The position numbers and the translations under genes were made by a program. Positions 1 through 6,828 of a stretch of 15,237 nt of DNA are shown here, one piece after another. The notes under the pieces are model-generated. The model was not told where the DNA came from. It was given only the letters and a program-made list of their open reading frames with translations, and did no database searches. This stretch comes from Chloroflexota bacterium (lineage in GTDB: Bacteria > Chloroflexota > Limnocylindria > Limnocylindrales > CSP1-4): positions 1 through 15,237 of the forward strand of contig JAKAMV010000137.1 of assembly GCA_021812735.1 (NCBI GenBank), read 5' to 3'. The stretch's first letter is position 1, and each line of letters starts with the position of its first letter.

Positions 1-144
1 GGCTCGGTCGCCCCGTCGGGCTCGGTCGCCCCGTCGGGCTCGGTCGCCCCGTCGGGCTCGGTCGCCCCGTCGGGCTCGGTCGCCCCGTCGGGCTCGGTCG
101 CCCCGTCGGGCTCGGTCGCCCCGTCGGGCTCGGTCGCCCCGTCG
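1..144 (+). repeat. 18-bp tandem repeat, 8 identical copies encoding GSVAPS
   Basis: The unit ggctcggtcgccccgtcg starts at 1, 19, 37, 55, 73, 91, 109 and 127 with no mismatch. It is in frame with the cytochrome and encodes a flexible Gly/Ser/Pro linker N-terminal to the heme core. The array runs off the left edge, so the true copy number is unknown. Confidence 0.97.
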
Positions 145-978
145 GATTCGCCTTCGCCGTCACCGTCGGACCTGCTGGCCAACGCACTCGCCCTGGTGGA
201 CCCGACATCGCCCCACATCGTCGGCGACAACCTGACCAACGACGGCTGCGCCGGCTGCCACCAGACGCACCACGCGTCGCAGCCGAGCCTCCTCTCGACG
301 ATGTACCGCATCAACCCGCTGCTGGCCTCGGGTGAGGCCTATGCGGCTGGCAACTTCGCCCTGTGCTGGACCTGCCACAGCGCCACCCAGCCAGCGATCG
401 AGGACGCGACCGGTGCGACGCCGGGGACGAACTTCCCCCTCCACGGGTTCCACCTCGAGGACATCGGCAGCTTCGGCACCGGCGGCGTCAACATCGAGAC
501 GCCGGGTGACGGCCAGGGGAACGCCGTGTGCGCCGAGTGCCATTACAACCTCCACGGGACCCCGTCCAGCCAGCGCGGCCTCGTGGTGTTCGCGCCCGAC
601 GTCCTGCCCTACAACGGCCAGCCCATCTCGTACGACGCGACGAGCGGCACCTGTACCCTGACGTGCCACGGGATCGACCACAACGGGGCGGTGGTGCTGT
701 CGCCCGCGGGCGTGCCGCTGGCGCTCCCGTCGCCGTCCCCGTCGGACTCGCCGTCGCCGTCCCCGTCGGACTCGCCGTCGCCGTCCCCGTCGGACTCGCC
801 GTCGCCTTCCCCGTCGGACTCGCCGTCGCCTTCCCCGTCGGACTCGCCGTCGCCTTCCCCGTCGGACTCGCCGGTCCCGTCCGGTTCCGCGGCGCCGTCC
901 GACTCGGCGGTCCCCCTTGCCTCACCCCTCTCGTCCGGATCGGCGTCCCCGCGGATCCTCCTGTATCTAGCGGTATAG
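1..978 (+). CDS. Multiheme c-type cytochrome with Pro/Ser repeat linkers (5' end outside the window)
   Basis: Reading frame 1 is open from the first base to a TAG at 976-978, so the N-terminus lies upstream; an in-frame GTG at 196 would cut off part of the fold and is not a credible start. Visible residues 1-48 are eight GSVAPS hexapeptides. The heme core follows, with CAGCH at visible residue 83, CWTCH at 122, CAECH at 177 and a CX3CH (CTLTCH) at 218. Patterns such as CAGCHQTHH resemble doubled-CXXCH cytochromes. A second low-complexity tail (SPSPSPSD units) follows, ending in the hydrophobic residues RILLYLAV. Several His residues outside the CXXCH motifs could be distal ligands. Inferred role: an exported electron carrier exposed at the cell surface, matured by the System II genes downstream. 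The signal peptide or anchor would lie in the missing N-terminus. Cytochrome identity is secure; redox partner and exact family are not. Confidence 0.85.
   Translation, partial: GSVAPSGSVAPSGSVAPSGSVAPSGSVAPSGSVAPSGSVAPSGSVAPSDSPSPSPSDLLANALALVDPTSPHIVGDNLTNDGCAGCHQTHHASQPSLLSTMYRINPLLASGEAYAAGNFALCWTCHSATQPAIEDATGATPGTNFPLHGFHLEDIGSFGTGGVNIETPGDGQGNAVCAECHYNLHGTPSSQRGLVVFAPDVLPYNGQPISYDATSGTCTLTCHGIDHNGAVVLSPAGVPLALPSPSPSDSPSPSPSDSPSPSPSDSPSPSPSDSPSPSPSDSPSPSPSDSPVPSGSAAPSDSAVPLASPLSSGSASPRILLYLAV
727..870 (+). repeat. 24-bp tandem repeat, 6 copies encoding an eight-residue Pro/Ser/Asp unit
   Basis: Six 24-bp units start at 727, 751, 775, 799, 823 and 847, each encoding PSPSPSDS. Copies 1-3 have ccgtcc in the middle of the unit and copies 4-6 have ccttcc, a synonymous difference that splits the array into two homogeneous halves. 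This suggests stepwise block duplication. The array forms a linker C-terminal to the heme core. Confidence 0.95.
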
Positions 979-1088
979 GCATCCGTAGGCACCATCCCCC
1001 CTCTGGCCCTGCGGAGTCCTAGGGTAAATGTGCGCCCCGACGGATAGGCCTTCGCGGCCCTCGCCCGGACAATTCCCGTAGGTGTCAA

Positions 1089-1106
1089 GCCGTGGTCCCC
1101 CACGGC
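1089..1106 (+). terminator. Hairpin, possible weak intrinsic terminator after the cytochrome gene
   Basis: gccgtgg (1089-1095) pairs perfectly with ccacggc (1100-1106) around a 4-nt loop, and is followed by a short run cgtgttt. It lies 110 nt after the stop of the upstream cytochrome and 72 nt before the next gene. The U-tract is poor, so this could instead be a 5' leader structure of the downstream operon. The rest of the 979-1177 gap is slightly AT-richer around 965-1030, and no convincing promoter was found in it. Confidence 0.35.
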
Positions 1107-1177
1107 CGTGTTTGAGGGCAATCGATGGTTCGCATGCCTGCGCGCGGTGTTCGTGCGCGCGTCCCCGGAGGCCGAGC

Positions 1178-2851
1178 GTGAGCGCCTCCACCCCGCCCAG
1201 CGGGCGCATCGTCACGGAAAACGAACTCCTGGCCCGGCTCGGCCTCCCGCCCAGCGCGACGGCCGAGGACGTGGACCAACTCCACCGTGCTGCGAGCCAG
1301 TTCCTCGCGGCTGCGCCATCAGGCATCCGGGGCTGGGCTCGCGCCCAGGCTTCGCTCCTTGACGAGGCGTACCTCCAGCTTACCGACCCGGTCGGCCTCG
1401 AGGGCTCCGCCCTCATGAGCCCGACGAGGCCGCCGACGGTCGTACCCGGCGGGCCGGCGACACCTCCGGCCCGCCGGGGCCCCGTCTCCGCGTCCGACGC
1501 CATCCTGGGCGTCGAGACTGCGGCCGAGGTGGCGCCCGAGACGGCCGACCCGGAACCCGTTGGCGCTACGCCGAACGACGAGGGCGCCGAGGCCGGACCC
1601 GACGCGATCGACGACACCGACACCGATGACCTCGACGCGCTGTACGCCTCGGTCACGCCGGGCGCCCATCGCGACCTGGTGAGCGGCGGCAGGCCGGACC
1701 GTGAGACGGCGTCACCCGCCGCCCCGCAGCCCCACAAGCCGGCCGAGCGTCGCGATCCCCGTGGCGGCAAGGCCCTGCGAGCCGCTGCGCCCGCGCCTGC
1801 CGTGACCGCGCCCGCGAGCAGCGGGCCGTGGAAGGCGGTGGCCATCGCGGTCTCGGCCCTCCTGGTCGTCGTGGTGGTGGTGGGCTTCGTTGTGCCGGCG
1901 GTGTTCAACCTGGGCGGCGCTGCTGCGGGGACGGCCTCCGCCGCGTCTGCCGCCCCCAGCGCGTCCGGGCCTACCGTGGACATGGCGCAGATCACCAGCC
2001 TGATGACGCAGCTCCAGGCGAAGCCGAACGACATCGCCACGATGCAGGCGATCGGCGACACGTACTTCACGGGCGCCGACTACACGGACGCGGCGAGCTT
2101 CTACAGCAAGATCCTCGCCATCGACCCGCAGAACATCAAGGCGCTCCTGGCGAGTGGCGCGGCCGCGTACAACCAGCAGGACACCGCGACGGCCGAGCGG
2201 AACTGGAAGCAGGTCGTCGCGCTCAAGCCGACCGACAAGGCGTTGGCCCAGGAGGTCCACTACGACCTCGGGATCCTGTACATGCACGCGACCAACCCGG
2301 ACTGGACGTCCGTCATCAGCGAGTGGCAGCAGGTCCTGGCGATCGACCCGACCAGCGCCTACGCCCAGAATGTCCAGCAGTACGTCACGATCATCGCCGG
2401 CTCGTCGATGGTCCCGGCCTCGCTCCTGCCGGCGTTCAACGGCCTGGCGAGCCCGCTGCCCTCGGCCGCCCCTTCCGGCTCGGCGGCGGTCAGTTCCGCA
2501 GCCCCCGCCTCCGTTGCCCCGTCCGGCTCGGCCGCCCCGGCTGCCGTCCCGTCCCCGTCGGCGGCCGGCACGGTCATCACCGAGACCGCGAAGAACCAGT
2601 CGTTCGCCACCGAGACCCTGACCGCCCCCGCGAACACCGCCTTCACGATCCGCTTCGAAAACCAGGACGCGGGCCTGCCGCACGACATGCTGATCAAGGA
2701 CAGCACCGGCACGACCGTGTTCAAGGGCGACATGGTCACCGGCCCGGCGTCCATCGACTATCACGTCCCCGCCCTGTCCGCGGGCACCTACACGTTCACC
2801 TGCTCGATCTACCCGGCGACGATGAACGGCACCCTCGTCGTGGGGAACTGA
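1178..2851 (+). CDS. Membrane-anchored TPR protein with C-terminal cupredoxin domain
   Basis: The GTG at 1178 is chosen because GGAGG (1167-1171) lies 6 nt upstream; an upstream in-frame GTG at 1082 adds 32 atypical residues. The product is 557 aa. Residues ~13-69 are a small helical region vaguely like a J-domain but without HPD. An acidic, Pro/Ala-rich stretch (~70-215) and one transmembrane helix (~218-245) follow. Residues ~282-405 are TPR-type helices (for example ADYTDAASFYSKILAIDP). A Ser/Ala/Pro linker leads to a cupredoxin domain (~465-557) with candidate copper ligands His502, Cys542 and Met549; the position expected to be the second His is Tyr545. Predicted topology is N-terminus inside, TPR and cupredoxin outside. 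It lies 4 nt before ccdA in a System II operon, which suggests a role in apocytochrome or copper handling, similar in concept to the TPR protein CcmI. That role is inference; the domain calls are reasonably firm. Confidence 0.8.
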   Translation: MSASTPPSGRIVTENELLARLGLPPSATAEDVDQLHRAASQFLAAAPSGIRGWARAQASLLDEAYLQLTDPVGLEGSALMSPTRPPTVVPGGPATPPARRGPVSASDAILGVETAAEVAPETADPEPVGATPNDEGAEAGPDAIDDTDTDDLDALYASVTPGAHRDLVSGGRPDRETASPAAPQPHKPAERRDPRGGKALRAAAPAPAVTAPASSGPWKAVAIAVSALLVVVVVVGFVVPAVFNLGGAAAGTASAASAAPSASGPTVDMAQITSLMTQLQAKPNDIATMQAIGDTYFTGADYTDAASFYSKILAIDPQNIKALLASGAAAYNQQDTATAERNWKQVVALKPTDKALAQEVHYDLGILYMHATNPDWTSVISEWQQVLAIDPTSAYAQNVQQYVTIIAGSSMVPASLLPAFNGLASPLPSAAPSGSAAVSSAAPASVAPSGSAAPAAVPSPSAAGTVITETAKNQSFATETLTAPANTAFTIRFENQDAGLPHDMLIKDSTGTTVFKGDMVTGPASIDYHVPALSAGTYTFTCSIYPATMNGTLVVGN

Positions 2852-2855
2852 GGCC

Positions 2856-3626
2856 ATGACCGACCTCGGCAGCGCGCTCGGCTTCGGCATCGCCTTCGCG
2901 GGCGGCGTCGTGTCCTTCGCGTCCCCCTGCTGCCTGCCGCTGGTGCCGGCGTACGTGAGCTATATGGTGGGCGCCACGGGCGAGCGCGAGACCGGCCGCC
3001 GGCCGGCGGCCACGCACGGCCTGGCGTTCGTGCTCGGGTTCAGCCTGGTGTTCGTCGCGGCCTACGCGGCGCTCGGAGCCGTGGGCGTGTTCGTTGACCG
3101 CAGGGTCATGAACGCGGCCGGCGGAGCGCTCCTCGTGGTCCTCGGGCTCCAGGTCGCCGGCCTGATCAACATTCGCGCCCTGTGGCGCGACACCCGGGCG
3201 ATGCCCTCCATGGGCGGCTCGATCGGGAGCCTCGTGCTGGCCGGAGGCGGCTCCGCGGGCGGGACCGTCACGGCCGGCGGCGACCGGCCGGGCTACGGGC
3301 GCTCGTTCGCGTTCGGGCTGCTGTTCGCGGCCGGCTGGAGCCCCTGCATCGGCCCGATCCTCGGCGGGATCCTGGGGCTCGCCACCGCCAGCGCGTCGGT
3401 GGCGACAGGCACCGCGCTGCTGGTCGCGTACGCCGCGGGACTCGCCGTCCCGTTCATGGCCATCGCCATGGGTGCCTCGGCGGTGAGCCGTCGGCTGGCC
3501 TGGGTCGGCCGGCACCACGTCGCGGTGGACGCCGTCACGGGCGTGCTCCTGATGGTGCTCGGCGCGCTGATGATCACGAACATGCTGGGCCAGCTGGCGA
3601 CCTTCACGTCGCCGCTGGGCCTGTAG
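2856..3626 (+). CDS. ccdA: CcdA-type thiol:disulfide interchange membrane protein
   Basis: This 256-aa polytopic protein has about six transmembrane segments. It matches the CcdA/short-DsbD family, which carries electrons from cytoplasmic thioredoxin across the membrane to ResA/CcsX so that apocytochrome CXXCH cysteines stay reduced. The two hallmark Cys motifs are present: SFASPCCLPLVPAY (Cys25, in the position of the catalytic Cys, with an extra Cys26 beside it) and GWSPCIGPILG (Cys164). A Gly/Ser-rich loop of ~35 residues lies between TM3 and TM4. The ATG at 2856 is 4 nt after the previous stop, with GGGGA (2842-2846) and GAGG (2850-2853) as possible ribosome sites. This points to translational coupling with the TPR-cupredoxin gene. 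The neighbours resB, ccsA and the thioredoxin confirm the cytochrome c maturation role. Confidence 0.95.
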   Translation: MTDLGSALGFGIAFAGGVVSFASPCCLPLVPAYVSYMVGATGERETGRRPAATHGLAFVLGFSLVFVAAYAALGAVGVFVDRRVMNAAGGALLVVLGLQVAGLINIRALWRDTRAMPSMGGSIGSLVLAGGGSAGGTVTAGGDRPGYGRSFAFGLLFAAGWSPCIGPILGGILGLATASASVATGTALLVAYAAGLAVPFMAIAMGASAVSRRLAWVGRHHVAVDAVTGVLLMVLGALMITNMLGQLATFTSPLGL

Positions 3627-3640
3627 GGAGGTCGCCGGAG

Positions 3641-5260
3641 ATGACCCACGAGGTTCGCACTCCGCCGCTTCGTCCGACGGCGGTCGCGCCCGGCCAGACG
3701 GCGGCCAGCGCAGGCCTGATGGACTATGTCGATGCCGGGCTCGAGGGCCTGTGGCACCTGCTCACCTCAATGCGCGTGGCGATGGTCCTGATGATGGTCC
3801 TCGCCCTGCTCAGCCTGGCGGGGTCGCTGATCATCCAGATCACGGCCGACCAGGCGGGCGACTCGGCCATGCGCGCCGAGTTCCTGAGCATGATCCAGCC
3901 CCGCTACGGCGGCTGGACGAACGTCATGGTCGCCGGGCCCGGCGCCGTCACCCTGATCGCCGGCATCGCCATGCTGGCCTACGGGCTCCACCGCTTCTCG
4001 AAGCGAGGCGAGCTCACGTGGGAGCTGGGCACGGGTGTCGCGGTGGCGGCCCTGGGGGTCCTCGTGCTCGCGACGGACACGCTCGGCCTGTTCAACGTCT
4101 TCAACTCGCTGCTCTTCCGGGTGCTGGTGGCGGGACTGGTGATCAGCCTGGTCGCCTGCACCGCCCACCGGATCCCGGGCGTGTGGCGGACCGCCACCAA
4201 GCCTCGCGTGGACGTGGGGGCGAGCTTCTTCGAGCACGCGCCGCAGCACGAGTCCGTGGTGGTGCACGCCACCGCTGACGAGACGCTGGCCACCGTGCGG
4301 ACCATCTTCCGGAACCGGCACTACCGGATCCTCACCCAGAGCGACGGGACGGTCCACCTGTACGCCGACCGCTTCCGCTTCGTCGCCTTCGCGTCGCTGG
4401 CGGGCCATATCTCGCTGGTCCTGATCTTGGCCGGCGCGATCATCGGCACGACATTCGGCTACCGAAACCCGTCGTTCGTCATCGCCGAGGGCAGCACCAT
4501 CCCCACCGGCACCGAGTCCGGCCTGGCCATGAAGCTCGTCACCTTCACCGACACCTGGTACACGACGGTGGCGGACGTCCCCTCGGACTACGCGAGCAAG
4601 GTGGAGCTGTACAAGGACGGGGCCCTGGTCGCGGCGCAGACCATCCGCGTGAACGATCCGCTCACCTACAACGGCGCCACGTACTACCAGAAGGCGTACG
4701 GCCAGGCCGTGGTGATGACGGTCAAGGACGCGCAGGGCAACGTCGTCTACAGCCAGGGCCTGCCGCTCGACCAGACGGCCGGAGACGGGTCGGGGCGCGA
4801 TGCGGGCACGATCCAGATCCCGGGCGCCAGCGACGTGCTCTACGTGTTCGGGACAACGGGCACGTCGGACACGACGATCCAGCCGGGACAGGTGCGCGCG
4901 GTCCTGGTCAGCGCCGCCAACAACTCGACGATCGCCGACCAGGTGATCAACCAGGGCAAGGCCCAGACGATGGGCAACTACACTGTCACCTTCGACCGCG
5001 AGTCGCAGTACACGCTGCTGAGCATCAACCGCGACCCGGGGCAGATCCTGATCTGGCTCGGCGCGCTCCTCCTGTTCGGGGGGTTCACGCTGATCTTCCT
5101 GCTCCCGCAGCGGCGGGTGTGGGCGCGAATCTCGTCGCGGGGCGCCACGTCCGTGCTCTCCGTGGCCAGCCTCGGGCGACGCGACGCGGCGCTGGGCACC
5201 GACTTTGACGATCTGGTCACCGATATCCGCGCGGCGCTGCAGACGCCGGCGCAGGGCTGA
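3641..5260 (+). CDS. resB: Cytochrome c biogenesis protein ResB/Ccs1
   Basis: The product is 539 aa from the ATG at 3641, preceded by GGGAGG (3626-3631) with a 9-nt spacer; the frame is open further upstream but overlaps ccdA there. The layout is that of ResB/Ccs1: TM1 ~44-68, TM2 ~95-118, TM3-4 ~129-180, TM5 ~250-275, a large extracytoplasmic domain (~276-460) and a final TM (~465-492) followed by the family-typical PQRRVWARI. His256 in the TM5 region (GHISLVLILAGA) matches the conserved Ccs1 histidine proposed to bind heme. With CcsA this forms the System II heme exporter and cytochrome c synthase on the outer face of the membrane. The start of the next gene lies 15 nt beyond its stop, supporting one transcript. 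Confidence 0.93.
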   Translation: MTHEVRTPPLRPTAVAPGQTAASAGLMDYVDAGLEGLWHLLTSMRVAMVLMMVLALLSLAGSLIIQITADQAGDSAMRAEFLSMIQPRYGGWTNVMVAGPGAVTLIAGIAMLAYGLHRFSKRGELTWELGTGVAVAALGVLVLATDTLGLFNVFNSLLFRVLVAGLVISLVACTAHRIPGVWRTATKPRVDVGASFFEHAPQHESVVVHATADETLATVRTIFRNRHYRILTQSDGTVHLYADRFRFVAFASLAGHISLVLILAGAIIGTTFGYRNPSFVIAEGSTIPTGTESGLAMKLVTFTDTWYTTVADVPSDYASKVELYKDGALVAAQTIRVNDPLTYNGATYYQKAYGQAVVMTVKDAQGNVVYSQGLPLDQTAGDGSGRDAGTIQIPGASDVLYVFGTTGTSDTTIQPGQVRAVLVSAANNSTIADQVINQGKAQTMGNYTVTFDRESQYTLLSINRDPGQILIWLGALLLFGGFTLIFLLPQRRVWARISSRGATSVLSVASLGRRDAALGTDFDDLVTDIRAALQTPAQG

Positions 5261-5275
5261 GGGAGGTCACCACTG

Positions 5276-6169
5276 ATGGACAAGATGTCCGGATACGCCT
5301 TCGTGGCCGCCGGCCTGAGCACCGCGCTGGCGATGGTCTGCTACGCCCTCTACGCGCTCTCTGGCCTGCGCGCCGCACGCGTGCAGACCGCTGGCGTGCC
5401 CACCACGAGCGGCGCCCTCGGCTTCGTGTCCGGGCCGCGCACGGCGGCCATCGGCCGCTACGCCACGATGCTCGGCTGGCTGGCCACGGTCGCACTCCTG
5501 GCCGGGCTCGTCTTCAGGGCCATCGCCACCGGCCACGGCCCGTTCGCGAACATGTACGAGTTCTCGCTCGCGTTCGCGTTCGGCACCATGCTCTCCTACA
5601 TGTACTTCGAGCGGAAGTACCACCAGCGGATCCTCGCCCTGGTCGCGCTGCCGGTGGCGCTGGCGATGATGTGGTACGCCTCCACCATCCCGTCCACGAT
5701 CGAGCCGCTCGTCCCCGCCCTCCAGAACAACCTGCTCCTGACCGTCCACGTCGCCGTGGCGATCGTGGCCTACGGCTCCTTCTCCATCGCGTTCGGCGCC
5801 GCGCTCCTCTATCTCCTCCAGCCCGAGGGCGGGCGCTGGGGCCTGCCCAAGCCGCAGGTCCTGGACGAGATCGGCTACCGAGCGGTGGTGGTGGGCTACC
5901 CGTTCCTGACCCTCACCATCATCCTCGGCGCGGTCTGGGCCAACACGGCCTGGGGCACCTACTGGAGCTGGGACCCCAAGGAGACCGCATCGCTGGTCAC
6001 CTGGCTCATGTACGGCGCCTACCTCCACGCCCGCGTCGTCCGCGGCTGGCGCGGCTCGCGAGCCGCCTGGCTGCTGATCCTCGGCTTCGCCGCGGTCCTG
6101 TTCACCTACTTCGGCAACCTGTTCTTCGGCGGGCTTCACAGCTACTCCGGCCTGAACACCATGAACTAG
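5276..6169 (+). CDS. ccsA: Cytochrome c synthase subunit CcsA (ResC), WWD heme-handling protein
   Basis: This 297-aa protein has about eight transmembrane helices. The tryptophan-rich WWD signature WGTYWSWDPKET lies at residues 226-237, the defining motif of the heme-handling family (CcsA/CcmC/CcmF). Conserved histidines that serve as heme ligands in this family are visible: His86 in GHGPFANMYE, His158 in LLTVHVAVAIVAYG and His288 in GLHSYSGLN. The start at ATG 5276 has GGGAGG at 5261-5266 with a 9-nt spacer; the next ATG (5285) is a less likely alternative. CcsA and ResB together move heme across the membrane and attach it to CXXCH motifs of exported apocytochromes. Likely clients are the multiheme proteins at both ends of this block. 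Confidence 0.95.
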   Translation: MDKMSGYAFVAAGLSTALAMVCYALYALSGLRAARVQTAGVPTTSGALGFVSGPRTAAIGRYATMLGWLATVALLAGLVFRAIATGHGPFANMYEFSLAFAFGTMLSYMYFERKYHQRILALVALPVALAMMWYASTIPSTIEPLVPALQNNLLLTVHVAVAIVAYGSFSIAFGAALLYLLQPEGGRWGLPKPQVLDEIGYRAVVVGYPFLTLTIILGAVWANTAWGTYWSWDPKETASLVTWLMYGAYLHARVVRGWRGSRAAWLLILGFAAVLFTYFGNLFFGGLHSYSGLNTMN

Positions 6170-6194
6170 GCCGCGAAGGGAGCACTGAGCACAC

Positions 6195-6812
6195 ATGGAC
6201 GCAGCAGAGACGGCGGCCGGCGGCGCCCCGGGGAGGGGCCGGGTCGCCGGGCGGCTGCAGACGGTCATCGTCCTGGCGGTGACCGTGGCCGCCATCGCCG
6301 CCGCCGCGCTCCTGATGGGCGGGGGCGGCATCGGCCAGAGCAGCGGTGTGAGCCAGGTCAGCCTGACGGGCAGCGTCGCCAACGCGGCGCCCGTGGCGGG
6401 CTCCACACCGCCCGGCTTCACCGCGACCACCTACGACGGCAAGACCATCAGCCTCGCCAGCTACCTCGGGAAGCCGCTGTGGCTCACGTTCGGGGCGTCG
6501 TGGTGCCCGGACTGCCGGTCGGAGGCCCCCGACGTGGAGGCCGCCTACCAGAAGTACCAGGCCCAGGGTCTCAGCGTGGTCGCGGTGTTCATCAGCGAGT
6601 CGCCCAGCGACATCCAGAGCTACGCGCAGCGGGCCGGCCTCACGTTCCCGATCGCCGTGGACCAGAACACCGTCATCGCGAGCCAGTACCGGACCATGGG
6701 GATCCCGACCCACTTCTTCATCGGCGCCGACGGCAAGATCAAGGACGTCAAGCTCGGCGCCCTCGACCCCGCCACCATCGACAGCGAGATCCAGGGAATC
6801 CTGGGCCACTAG
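6195..6812 (+). CDS. resA: Membrane-anchored ResA/TlpA-like thioredoxin
   Basis: The product is 205 aa. An uncleaved N-terminal anchor (~residues 17-40, VIVLAVTVAAIAAAALLMG) is followed by a thioredoxin/AhpC-TSA fold. The active site is WCPDC (Cys104, Cys107) and the cis-proline loop is GIPTHFFI (Pro171). Family members of the ResA/CcsX type reduce the disulfide of apocytochrome CXXCH sites, receiving electrons from CcdA. Position after ccdA-resB-ccsA supports this. GGGAG (6178-6182) precedes ATG 6195 at a fairly long 12-nt spacing. ResA of Bacillus has CEPC; CPDC here is common in other TlpA-like proteins, so the ResA role rests mainly on context. Confidence 0.9.
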   Translation: MDAAETAAGGAPGRGRVAGRLQTVIVLAVTVAAIAAAALLMGGGGIGQSSGVSQVSLTGSVANAAPVAGSTPPGFTATTYDGKTISLASYLGKPLWLTFGASWCPDCRSEAPDVEAAYQKYQAQGLSVVAVFISESPSDIQSYAQRAGLTFPIAVDQNTVIASQYRTMGIPTHFFIGADGKIKDVKLGALDPATIDSEIQGILGH

Positions 6813-6828
6813 GCTCTCCGAGGGGTTC

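Noticed and set aside
1..144. Regular 18-bp array considered as a CRISPR or regulatory iteron array
   Set aside because: Copies are directly adjacent with no spacers and are in frame with the cytochrome, encoding GSVAPS.
1112..1140. TTGAGG as a -35 box of the cytochrome maturation operon
   Set aside because: No acceptable -10 hexamer at 16-18 nt downstream.
1082..1177. Longer N-terminus of the TPR-cupredoxin protein from GTG 1082
   Set aside because: The extra 32 residues are Arg/Cys/Pro-rich and unlike the rest, the 1082 start has no ribosome site, and the hairpin at 1089-1106 would lie inside. GGAGG sits at 6 nt before GTG 1178.
1214..1384. N-terminal J-domain in the TPR-cupredoxin protein
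   Set aside because: Helical pattern is J-like but there is no HPD motif, so a functional DnaJ domain is not claimed.
3182..3640. Frame of resB continuing upstream inside ccdA
   Set aside because: The translation there is Arg/Gly-rich shadow sequence of ccdA; the ATG at 3641 with GGGAGG upstream starts the ResB fold.
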